Below are positions 8,307-14,912 of a stretch of DNA of 15,468 bases, piece by piece; positions within the stretch are counted from its first letter, which is position 1, and the number at the start of each line of letters is the position of its first letter. Under the pieces are notes generated by a model, which searched no databases, was not told the origin of the DNA, and was given only the letters and a program-made list of their open reading frames with translations. The position numbers were made by a program, and so were the translations under genes. Origin of the DNA: an uncultured Clostridium sp. (GTDB lineage Bacteria > Bacillota > Clostridia > TANB77 > CAG-508); the NCBI GenBank assembly GCA_948465625.1, contig CAOJXM010000001.1, positions 1 through 15,468 of the forward strand, given 5' to 3'.

Positions 8307-8339
8307 ATATATAAATTCATAGAAAAAGGGGTATATATT

Positions 8340-10958
8340 ATGCAAAGTACAAAAAAGGAAGAAGTGGATGTAAAAAAAGTATATGGAGAACAGGCAACGT
8401 TAGCAGTAGATGAGTTTGTAAGTCAATATAATATAAAAAGAGAAGGATTAAACCAGGAAGAAGTAACGAATTATAGGAACCAATATGGGAAGAATGAAAT
8501 GAAGCAATCCAAACCCAAAAAGTGGTATCATTATTTCGTAGAAAGCCTGCTTAGTCCTTTTAATATTATTTTATTAGGAATTACCTTAGTATTAGTTTAT
8601 ACTGATATTATTTTACCCAAAAGCCCAAGTCCAGCTAATATCATTGTAATTGTAGTGTTAGTAGCCATTAGTACATTGCTTGAATTTTTTGAGGAGTATC
8701 GTTCCAACCAAGCAGCACAAAAGTTAAAGGAATTGGTGGAGACCACAGCAATGGTAATGAGAAATGGAAAGCAAGAGAAAATACCATTAAAAGAAATTGT
8801 GATGAATGATGTTGTGGTGTTATCAGCAGGCGATATGATACCAGCAGATTTGAGGATTGTGGAAGGAAAAGATTTGTATGTGGGGCAATCATCCATTACA
8901 GGGGAATCGGATTCGGTTAAAAAGCTAAGTAAAACAGAGTTAAGCAATAGGGAAGAAATTGAGGCAATTACGGATTTGGATACGATTTGCTTTATGGGGA
9001 CCAATGTAATTAGTGGTTCAGCAAAAGGTGTTGTAATTAAAACAGGAGATGATACGTATTTTGGTAAAGTGGCACATACGCTAGTGCAAGGAAAGCCTAA
9101 AACCAGTTTTCAAAAAGGGGTAGAAAATATTAGCAAATTATTGATTCGTTTTATGCTAATTTTAATACCAATTGTATTTTTATTAAATGCAGGAAAGCAT
9201 GATATTTTAATTGCTTTTACTTTTGCAGTAGCAATTGCCATTGGGATTACCCCGCTTCTTTTGCCAGTGATTTTATCTTCTAGCCTTTCTAAGGGAGCTG
9301 TACGTATGTCAAAAAAGAAGACGATTGTAAAAAAGCTAGATTCGATTCAAAGTTTTGGGGCAATGAATATTTTATGTACTGATAAAACAGGTACCTTAAC
9401 AGAAGATAAAATTGTATTAGAAAAGTATTTGGATATTAAGGGAGAAGAAGATTTTCGTGTTTTAAAACATGCTTTTTTGAATAGCTATTTTCAAACAGGA
9501 TTAAAGGGAAATATTGATGAAGCGGTGATTAAAAGAGCTTTGGAAAAACAGATGCAAGAGTTAACAACGAGCTATCACAAAGTAGATGAGATTCCATTTG
9601 ATTTTGCAAGAAGAAGGTTATCTGTGGTAGTGGAAAAAGAAGGAAAAAGGCAGTTGATTACCAAAGGGGCAGTAGAGGAGATTTTAAGTATTTGCACAAT
9701 GGTAGATTACAAAGGAGAAGTTAGTCCACTTACCAATGAAATAAAAAGTAATATTAGGCAAATAACAAAACGCTTAAATGAAGACGGATTAAGAGTGGTT
9801 GCCGTTTGTCAAAAGAATGAAATTAATGGCATACAAAATTTTGCTGTGACAGATGAAAAAAGCATGGTATTATTAGGATTTATTGGATTTTTGGATCCAC
9901 CAAAAGAAAGTGCAAAAGTAGCGGTTGAGCGATTAAATCAAGCAGGAATTCGTGTGATGGTGTTAACTGGTGATAATGCAGAAGTAACCAAAGCGATTTG
10001 TAAAAAGGTAGGGATTAATACCAGTAGAATTGTATTAGGAAGCGAATTGGATAAGTTAGCCGATTATGCAGTACTACGCTTATTGAAAAAGGCAAATGTT
10101 TTTGCCAAGTTATCGCCCATTCAAAAGGCAAGATTAGTGAGGATTTTAAAAGAAGCAGGTAATGTAGTTGGCTATATGGGAGATGGGATTAACGATGCTC
10201 CTTCTCTTACCAATTCAGATGTGGGAATTTCTGTTGATACAGCAGTGGATATTGCAAAAGAAACAGCAGATATTATTTTATTAGAAAAAGATTTGAATGT
10301 GCTAATGGATGGGGTGTTAGAAGGAAGAAAAACGTTTGCTAATATTATGAAATATATTAAATTAGCGGCTAGTTTTAATTTTGGGGAAGTATCCTCTGTT
10401 GTAATTGCTAGTATTTTATTACCATTTTTTCCTATTACACCAATTCAGCTATTGGTACAAAGTTTGCTTTATGATGTAGGGCAGTTGACCTTGCCATTTG
10501 ATAATGTAGATGAAGAGTATTTGAGGAAACCACGCCAATGGAATATTAAGAGTTTAAGACATTTTATGACTTTTATGGGACCGCTTAGTTCATGTTTTGA
10601 CTTAATTGTGTTTGCTACATTATGGTTTGGTTTTAACTTAAGAGCACCTGATGCAGCAATATTTCAAACGATTTGGTTTTCGTATGGTGTAGTGTCTAAC
10701 TTAGTGGGGATGCATATTATCCGAACAGCTAAGAAGCCATTAGTAGAAAGCCATGCTTCCAAAATGGTATATATTAGTTCGATTGCATTAAGTGTGATTG
10801 CAATCTTGGTACCTTTTACGATTTTAGGTAAAGTAATTGGCTTAGTACCACTTTCTTTACCATATATTGGGGTGATTGTAGCAGTTCCTATTTTATACTG
10901 TTTTGTTGCGATATTTGCAAAAAAGGTATATATCAAGAAATATGGAGAGTGGATTTAA
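8340..10958 (+). CDS. mgtA: MgtA-like P3B-type Mg2+ transport ATPase
   Basis: An 872-residue P-type ATPase of the inner membrane, near the usual length of MgtA (about 900), which imports Mg2+. I choose ATG 8340 because AAAGGGG (8325-8331) is eight bases upstream; an in-frame GTG at 8298 overlaps the -10 box. Motifs: TGES (187-190), phosphorylation site DKTGT (348-352), KGA (442-444), TGDN (543-546) and GDGINDAP (614-621). The family's C-terminal hallmark is clear: LLYDVGQLTLPFDNVDEE (709-726), then RKPRQW and GPLSS. Two transport-core positions look unusual: helix 4 reads TPLLLP (304-309), where I recall TPEMLP in enterobacterial MgtA, and helix 5 reads NFGEVSS (680-686) for NFGNVFS. The family call is strong, but the ion specificity could differ. 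No terminator separates it clearly from the next promoter. Confidence 0.88.
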   Translation: MQSTKKEEVDVKKVYGEQATLAVDEFVSQYNIKREGLNQEEVTNYRNQYGKNEMKQSKPKKWYHYFVESLLSPFNIILLGITLVLVYTDIILPKSPSPANIIVIVVLVAISTLLEFFEEYRSNQAAQKLKELVETTAMVMRNGKQEKIPLKEIVMNDVVVLSAGDMIPADLRIVEGKDLYVGQSSITGESDSVKKLSKTELSNREEIEAITDLDTICFMGTNVISGSAKGVVIKTGDDTYFGKVAHTLVQGKPKTSFQKGVENISKLLIRFMLILIPIVFLLNAGKHDILIAFTFAVAIAIGITPLLLPVILSSSLSKGAVRMSKKKTIVKKLDSIQSFGAMNILCTDKTGTLTEDKIVLEKYLDIKGEEDFRVLKHAFLNSYFQTGLKGNIDEAVIKRALEKQMQELTTSYHKVDEIPFDFARRRLSVVVEKEGKRQLITKGAVEEILSICTMVDYKGEVSPLTNEIKSNIRQITKRLNEDGLRVVAVCQKNEINGIQNFAVTDEKSMVLLGFIGFLDPPKESAKVAVERLNQAGIRVMVLTGDNAEVTKAICKKVGINTSRIVLGSELDKLADYAVLRLLKKANVFAKLSPIQKARLVRILKEAGNVVGYMGDGINDAPSLTNSDVGISVDTAVDIAKETADIILLEKDLNVLMDGVLEGRKTFANIMKYIKLAASFNFGEVSSVVIASILLPFFPITPIQLLVQSLLYDVGQLTLPFDNVDEEYLRKPRQWNIKSLRHFMTFMGPLSSCFDLIVFATLWFGFNLRAPDAAIFQTIWFSYGVVSNLVGMHIIRTAKKPLVESHASKMVYISSIALSVIAILVPFTILGKVIGLVPLSLPYIGVIVAVPILYCFVAIFAKKVYIKKYGEWI

Positions 10959-10989
10959 AATTGACATTATGTTAATTTTAGTGTAAAAT
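10956..10989 (+). promoter_or_regulatory. Strong promoter overlapped by an inverted repeat
   Basis: TTGACA (10961-10966) and TAAAAT (10984-10989) are spaced by 17 bases, a near-consensus sigma-A promoter beginning two bases after the mgtA stop. An inverted repeat, TAAAATTGAC (10956-10965) and GTTAATTTTA (10971-10980) around ATTAT, covers the mgtA stop codon and the whole -35 box; nine of ten pairs are Watson-Crick and one is G-T. It could be an operator controlling the downstream gene, a weak terminator for mgtA (only four Ts follow within the stem), or both. Confidence 0.7.
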
Positions 10990-11039
10990 AGAAGAAGATA
11001 GTCAAAAAAGACAAGTATAAAAAAAGAAGGAGAATGAAC

Positions 11040-12527
11040 ATGAAACAAATGAATAAAGAGAAATTAGAAATGAGGCGGAAGCAGTTTGAAATTCCTAAGG
11101 GAATTTTAGCCTTAAGAGAGCAGAGAAATTCAAGAAAAGAGAACATCCTCTATTTCATGAAGCTTCTGGGAGCTGACCAATATGGGAGACGCTCAGAAGA
11201 AATGATAAGGTTTCTAGAATTAGAATGTGTGGGGCTAAAGAATAGGGAAAACCTAATTATGGAGATTGCACAGAAGTATAATAAGCAAATCAAAACAATA
11301 CGAGATGATTTGGCAAAAGTGATAGTCAAGGTATATAGTGATAGAAGTAACCATAAGATATTCCAAGAATTAAAAATAAACGATTCAAAGATACCAAACA
11401 TTAGAGAATTTTCTTTGCGAATTGTAGAATATATTCAATTTGTGGAAAGAGAAATTCCAGAAGAAGAGATGAAGGTACGGCTATTTCTACATGCTTTGAA
11501 GATTCCTCAAACCATGCGAGGGTATGAGATTTTTGTAAGAAACATAATGGATGAACTGGAAGGGAAAACATATGCAAAATTTATAGAGAAGAGAACGCAA
11601 CAACCAAAATCAACAAAAGCACATAATATTAACTGTGTTTTAGAATATATTTGGAAAAATCCAGCTAATATAAAATGGCTAGAGAAAATTTGGGGCAAGA
11701 ATCGCAAATATAAGCCTACTTGCAAAGAGATGATTGATGAGATAAGAAAATATATGGAAAAAAGTGGGGACGAAAAAGAATTTCAAACTCCAGAGTTTCT
11801 TTTGAAGATGAAAGAAAGGAATTTATCAAGAAAGGAAAATATATGTGCTTTGTTGAATCAATTAAATATGATTACGTATGTAGGATATGAGGAACTTTTA
11901 CAAGCAATAATGATACAGTGTGAAACAAAAATGGCATTTGAAGAAATGTATCAAGAAATTTTGCAGAGTGGAAAAGGCAAACCAGTTTACAATCGCATTA
12001 GGTCGATGATTCATAAAACATGGGAAAACCAAGAAAATCAAAAGAAACTCAAAGAAATGGGGTTGGATTTTGGAGGAAAAATACCTACCAATCGAGAATT
12101 TGTTTGTACAATGGTAGAATACATCAAAATTTTGGAGAGTAAATCAGAAAGGGAAATAAGAGCAAGGAATTTTTTGTATCGTTTTTCTTATTTGGCAGGG
12201 CATGAAGCAATTATAGAGACCTTGAGTATTACAGAAAAAGAAGAGAAGATACAATTAGAAAAAGAAGAGAAGATACAATTAGAAAAAGAATATCAAGAAT
12301 ATATAGCTGAGATGGAAAAAAGAAAGCAGGCATTCAGTGAATATGTTACGAAACTATTGGAAAAATGGGGGATACAAGACGACCCAGAATTATTAGAGTG
12401 GATTGGCTGGGATGGCATTGTCATAAAAACTCATAAGAAGCAAGTGTTTCAGGGTAGTAGCAGACCCAATAAAACACAGTTGATTAAAGCGATTGTGGAA
12501 TACATCAAGTGGTTACAAGAAGCCTAA
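11040..12527 (+). CDS. Tandem Spo0A_C-like repeat protein (four modules, no receiver)
   Basis: A 495-residue, highly charged, soluble protein with no signal peptide or membrane helix. I choose ATG 11040 because AAGGAG (11027-11032) lies seven bases upstream; the ATG at 11034 is too close. By eye it divides into four units of about 100 residues, each like the C-terminal DNA-binding domain of Spo0A: about 34-136, 145-241, 266-367 and 376-493. In unit 1, IMEIAQKYNKQIKTIRDDL parallels Spo0A's helix-turn-helix. Every unit ends in a P-x4-E/L-type helix: PNIREFSLRIVEYI (119), PTCKEMIDEIRKYM (226), PTNREFVCTMVEYI (349) and PNKTQLIKAIVEYI (476), compare Spo0A PTNSEFIAMVADKL. Units 1 and 3 are both preceded by the identical SRKENI (31-36, 263-268), so the protein looks like a duplicated two-unit block. 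Unit 4 is interrupted by a charged coil and its helix-turn-helix is hard to see. Residues that contact DNA in Spo0A are poorly kept. Function unknown; a DNA-binding or architectural role is inference. Confidence 0.75.
   Translation: MKQMNKEKLEMRRKQFEIPKGILALREQRNSRKENILYFMKLLGADQYGRRSEEMIRFLELECVGLKNRENLIMEIAQKYNKQIKTIRDDLAKVIVKVYSDRSNHKIFQELKINDSKIPNIREFSLRIVEYIQFVEREIPEEEMKVRLFLHALKIPQTMRGYEIFVRNIMDELEGKTYAKFIEKRTQQPKSTKAHNINCVLEYIWKNPANIKWLEKIWGKNRKYKPTCKEMIDEIRKYMEKSGDEKEFQTPEFLLKMKERNLSRKENICALLNQLNMITYVGYEELLQAIMIQCETKMAFEEMYQEILQSGKGKPVYNRIRSMIHKTWENQENQKKLKEMGLDFGGKIPTNREFVCTMVEYIKILESKSEREIRARNFLYRFSYLAGHEAIIETLSITEKEEKIQLEKEEKIQLEKEYQEYIAEMEKRKQAFSEYVTKLLEKWGIQDDPELLEWIGWDGIVIKTHKKQVFQGSSRPNKTQLIKAIVEYIKWLQEA
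12234..12290 (+). repeat. In-frame 24-bp tandem repeat, 2.4 copies
   Basis: Two identical 24-base units (12234-12257 and 12258-12281) and a 9-base partial third (12282-12290) encode EKEEKIQL twice, then EKE. The unit keeps the reading frame and forms a charged coiled-coil-like linker inside the fourth Spo0A_C-like module. Exact identity points to recent duplication and possible copy-number variation. Confidence 0.9.
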
Positions 12528-12566
12528 TTAAAAATCTCATCTAGATATCTAACAAATGTTCATTCG

Positions 12567-12604
12567 AAAAGAAAAAACATTGCGATTGCGATGTTTTTTC
12601 TTTT
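12567..12604 (+). terminator. Rho-independent terminator
   Basis: A perfect 14-bp inverted repeat, AAAAGAAAAAACAT (12567-12580) and ATGTTTTTTCTTTT (12591-12604), flanks TGCGATTGCG, which can add a few inner pairs. The A-rich left arm and T-rich right arm would work in both directions. It ends the Spo0A_C-like gene 40 bases after its stop. Confidence 0.85.
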
Positions 12605-12610
12605 GTACTC

Positions 12611-12639
12611 TTGCTTTTTTTGTAAGAAAAGAGTAAGAT
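12611..12639 (+). promoter_or_regulatory. Promoter for trpS
   Basis: TTGCTT (12611-12616) and TAAGAT (12634-12639) are spaced by 17 bases. The predicted leader is about 25 bases and holds the ribosome binding site GAGGGGGAG (12657-12665). That is too short for a T-box or an attenuator, so this trpS is not controlled by uncharged tRNA in the manner common in Bacillota. Confidence 0.55.
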
Positions 12640-12670
12640 AGTAATAGCAAAATCACGAGGGGGAGTTATC

Positions 12671-13651
12671 ATGAAGAAAATTTTAACAGGGTTACAACCA
12701 ACAGGAGTTATTACTTTAGGAAATTACATAGGAGCCATTAAACAAATTGTAAAATATCAAGAAGAATATGATTCTTATTTATTTGTTGCGGATTTACATG
12801 CGATTACCATCCCACAAGATAAAGAGATATTATCACAAAATACAAGAGATTTGCTAGCACTATACTTAGCTTGTGGTGTTGACCCAAAAAAGAATAAAAT
12901 CTATATTCAATCAGAAAATGAATATCATACCAATATTGCGTGGTTACTAGAGTGTAACACCTATTATGGGGAATTATCTCGTATGACGCAATTTAAAGAT
13001 AAAAGTCAAAAGAATGTCAATTTTACCAGTGGATTGTTAACGTATCCTGTTTTAATGGCAGCTGACATTTTAGCATATGATGTAGATTATGTACCTGTTG
13101 GCATTGACCAAAAACAACATGTTGAATTAGCAAGAGATATTGCACAGCGATTTAACAAAAAATATGGAGAAACGTTTGTTATTCCACAACCTTTGATTTC
13201 AAAAGAAGGAACCAAAGTAATGGATTTAATAACACCAACAAAAAAAATGAGCAAATCAAGTGAAAATCCAAAAGGGGTTATTCGATTATTAGATGATGTG
13301 GCTACCATTCGTAAAAAAATCATGGGAGCAACTACAGATTCTGAAATGGTGGTAAAATATGACCCAGAAAACAAACCAGGTATTTCTAATTTGATTAATA
13401 TCTATGTATCGTTTACGCAAAAAAGCATACCAGAAGTAGAGAAAGAATTAGAAGGCAAAAGTTATGGTGACTTTAAAACAAAAGTAGCAGATATAATAGT
13501 AGAAGAAATTAGTAAAATTCAAGAAAGATACCAAGCAATTGTACAAAGTAATGAATTAAATCAAATTTTAGATGAGGGTAAAGAATATACAAGAGCGATT
13601 GCAAAAAAGAAATTTGAGGATATGAAATACAAAATGGGATTTCGAAGATAG
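12671..13651 (+). CDS. trpS: Tryptophanyl-tRNA synthetase
   Basis: A cytoplasmic class Ic aminoacyl-tRNA synthetase, 326 residues, the usual bacterial length, that charges tRNA-Trp with tryptophan using ATP. The HIGH-type motif appears as TGVITLGNY (11-19) and the KMSKS loop at 192-196. The tryptophan pocket contains LMAADILAYD (128-137, with the indole-binding aspartate at 132) and VPVGIDQKQH (141-150). The C-terminal helical anticodon-recognition part is complete. A purine-rich ribosome binding site lies five bases before the ATG. A deaminase gene follows after 14 bases, so the pair is probably one transcript ended by the hairpin at 14138. Nothing is missing or odd in the enzyme. Confidence 0.97.
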   Translation: MKKILTGLQPTGVITLGNYIGAIKQIVKYQEEYDSYLFVADLHAITIPQDKEILSQNTRDLLALYLACGVDPKKNKIYIQSENEYHTNIAWLLECNTYYGELSRMTQFKDKSQKNVNFTSGLLTYPVLMAADILAYDVDYVPVGIDQKQHVELARDIAQRFNKKYGETFVIPQPLISKEGTKVMDLITPTKKMSKSSENPKGVIRLLDDVATIRKKIMGATTDSEMVVKYDPENKPGISNLINIYVSFTQKSIPEVEKELEGKSYGDFKTKVADIIVEEISKIQERYQAIVQSNELNQILDEGKEYTRAIAKKKFEDMKYKMGFRR

Positions 13652-13665
13652 AGTGAGGAAAAGTT

Positions 13666-14127
13666 ATGAATGAATATATGAAAAAGGCAAAAGAGCAAGC
13701 ACAAGAAGGGATGAGAAAACAAGAAGGTGGGCCATTTGGGGCAGTAATTGTAGATAAAGAGGGAAATGTTATTGCACAAGCAAACAACCAAGTATTAAAA
13801 AATGTAGACCCAACAGCACATGCAGAAATACAAGCAATTCGTATGGCTTGCCAAAAGTTAGGAATCTATGATTTATCGGAATATACATTATATACCTCAT
13901 GTGAACCTTGCCCTATGTGCTTATCTGCTATTATATGGGCCAATATAAAGAAGATTTATTTTGGTTGCGATAAGAAAGATGCTGCACAGATAGGGTTTCG
14001 TGATGATATGATTTATGAGTATTTTTCAGGAAACAATCAGGAAATCTTAAAAGCAGAGCCAATGGACCATGACGAATGTTTAGAAGTGTTTAAAGAGTAT
14101 GAAGCAAATGGTGGAATTATTTATTAA
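13666..14127 (+). CDS. Guanine/nucleoside deaminase (cytidine-deaminase superfamily)
   Basis: A 153-residue zinc-dependent hydrolytic deaminase acting in the cytoplasm. The active site is complete: DPTAHAE (48-54) supplies zinc ligand H52 and proton shuttle E54, and EPCPMC (80-85) supplies zinc ligands C82 and C85. GGPFGAVIV (21-29), the DAAQIGFRDDMIY segment (105-117) and the acidic C-terminal tail look closest to the guanine deaminases of the GuaD type, which turn guanine into xanthine in purine salvage. The tRNA-editing enzyme TadA shares the core motifs, usually with a different C-terminal end, and remains the main alternative. GAGG (13655-13658) supports the ATG at 13666. It sits 14 bases after trpS and shares its terminator. 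Confidence 0.85.
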   Translation: MNEYMKKAKEQAQEGMRKQEGGPFGAVIVDKEGNVIAQANNQVLKNVDPTAHAEIQAIRMACQKLGIYDLSEYTLYTSCEPCPMCLSAIIWANIKKIYFGCDKKDAAQIGFRDDMIYEYFSGNNQEILKAEPMDHDECLEVFKEYEANGGIIY

Positions 14128-14137
14128 AAAAGATTGT

Positions 14138-14171
14138 ACCTCGGTTAACCTACAGGACCGAGGTTATTTTT
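14138..14171 (+). terminator. Rho-independent terminator after the deaminase
   Basis: ACCTCGGT (14138-14145) and ACCGAGGT (14157-14164) form a perfect GC-containing 8-bp stem around an 11-base loop, followed by TATTTTT. It closes the trpS-deaminase unit ten bases after the stop. Confidence 0.88.
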
Positions 14172-14210
14172 GTACCTGCCAATAGATTTAAAAAATTTTA
14201 AGAAAAACTA

Positions 14211-14240
14211 TTGACAATTGAATATGTGTTCAACTATAAT
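14211..14240 (+). promoter_or_regulatory. Strong promoter of the metal-resistance operon
   Basis: Consensus TTGACA (14211-14216) and TATAAT (14235-14240) are spaced by 18 bases. Operator sequences lie inside the spacer and downstream, so the promoter is likely strong but repressed until metal is present. Confidence 0.85.
14219..14232 (+). promoter_or_regulatory. SmtB/ArsR-type operator O1
   Basis: TGAA-TATGTG-TTCA matches the TGAA-N6-TTCA dyad bound by metal-sensing SmtB/ArsR/CadC repressors. It lies between the -35 and -10 boxes, where bound repressor would block RNA polymerase. Confidence 0.75.
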
Positions 14241-14251
14241 AATAACATAGT

Positions 14252-14265
14252 TGAGTAACAATTCA
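14252..14265 (+). promoter_or_regulatory. Second, imperfect operator-like dyad O2
   Basis: TGAG-TAACAA-TTCA has one mismatch to the same TGAA-N6-TTCA pattern and starts exactly 33 bases after O1, about three helical turns, so both would face the same side of the DNA. A separate inverted repeat TCAACTAT (14230-14237) and ATAGTTGA (14247-14254) links the two sites across the transcription start. Confidence 0.45.
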
Positions 14266-14303
14266 ATTAAAAAGTGCATAGAATAAAAGAAGAGGAGGAA
14301 ACC

Positions 14304-14666
14304 ATGTCAAAAAATGAATTTGTATGTGATTGTAATATGATACATCAAGAAGTGGTAAATCGTACCCTAAGCAAAATGCCTGAGGCAGATTTATTCAATA
14401 AATTAGCAGAGTTTTTTAAAATATTGGGAGATACTACAAGAGCAAAGATACTATTTGCACTAGACCAAAACGAAATGTGTGTATGTGATATTGCCAATGT
14501 TTTAAATATGAGTAAATCATCGATTTCACATCAATTAGGAACGTTAAGAAGAATGAGTATTGTAAAGTGTAGAAAAGAAGGAAAAGAAGTATATTATATG
14601 TTAGATGATGACCATGTAAAGGGATTATTTGAGTTAGGTATGGAACATATCGAACATAAAAATTAA
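14304..14666 (+). CDS. CadC/ArsR-family metal-responsive repressor
   Basis: A 120-residue winged-helix repressor that should leave its operator when it binds metal. I choose ATG 14304 because AGGAGG (14293-14298) is five bases upstream. The N-terminal site has C8 and C10 (VCDC) to pair with C59 and C61 (MCVCD), the thiolate site that senses Cd, Pb or similar soft ions in CadC. The second site on the C-terminal helix is also complete, D102-x-H104 and H115-xx-H118, the Zn-type site of CzrA and CadC. DNA recognition is by SKSSISHQLGTLRRM (70-84). Length, spacing of both sites and neighbours match CadC closely, except that the N-terminal cysteines are C-x-C rather than C-x3-C. It probably represses itself, the HMA protein and the ATPase. 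Confidence 0.93.
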   Translation: MSKNEFVCDCNMIHQEVVNRTLSKMPEADLFNKLAEFFKILGDTTRAKILFALDQNEMCVCDIANVLNMSKSSISHQLGTLRRMSIVKCRKEGKEVYYMLDDDHVKGLFELGMEHIEHKN

Positions 14667-14683
14667 AAAGTGGAGGTAATTTT

Positions 14684-14902
14684 ATGAAAAATACAGGTAA
14701 ATTAAAAGGATTAGACTGTGCTAATTGTGCAGCAAAGTTAGAAGAAGCCATTCAAAAAATAGAGGGAATCGAAAAGGTAAGTATAAGTTTTATGGCACAA
14801 AAATTAGTATTTGAATGTAAGGAAGAAGAAAAAGAAGCAATCATAGAAAAAATAAAGAAAGTAATCAAAAAAGAAGAACCAGATGTAAAGTTAGAAATGT
14901 AG
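14684..14902 (+). CDS. Free-standing HMA-domain metal-binding protein
   Basis: A 72-residue cytoplasmic protein forming a single ferredoxin-like heavy-metal-associated domain. The metal motif is LDCANC with C12 and C15, DCxxC rather than the MxCxxC of copper chaperones; an acidic residue next to the motif is typical of Zn/Cd-type HMA domains. GGAGGT (14672-14677) precedes the start. It lies between the repressor and the exporter and its stop codon touches the exporter's ribosome binding site (AGGAGG 14901-14906), so the three are co-translated. In many CadA/ZntA pumps this domain is fused to the ATPase N-terminus; here the pump lacks it, so this protein probably delivers metal to the pump in trans. 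Confidence 0.9.
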   Translation: MKNTGKLKGLDCANCAAKLEEAIQKIEGIEKVSISFMAQKLVFECKEEEKEAIIEKIKKVIKKEEPDVKLEM

Positions 14903-14912
14903 GAGGAATGAA

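Noticed and set aside
8298..8339. GTG start for the MgtA-like gene adding 14 residues
   Set aside because: The codon overlaps the -10 box and lacks a good ribosome binding site, while AAAGGGG precedes ATG 8340 at proper spacing.
8272..8339. Possible M-box (Mg2+) riboswitch before the MgtA-like gene
   Set aside because: The gap is only 68 bases and the leader after the TATAAT about 25; an M-box needs well over 100.
11001..11012. Small GTC-A6-GAC inverted repeat in the leader of the Spo0A_C-like gene
   Set aside because: A three-base stem is expected by chance in AT-rich DNA.
12606..12634. Inverted repeat TACTCTT/AAGAGTA before trpS as a second terminator
   Set aside because: The loop is long (about 15 bases), no T run follows, and the bases are better explained by the promoter.
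12605..12670. T-box or tryptophan attenuator before trpS
   Set aside because: The interval is about 65 bases and includes the promoter; no T-box consensus, specifier loop or leader peptide fits.
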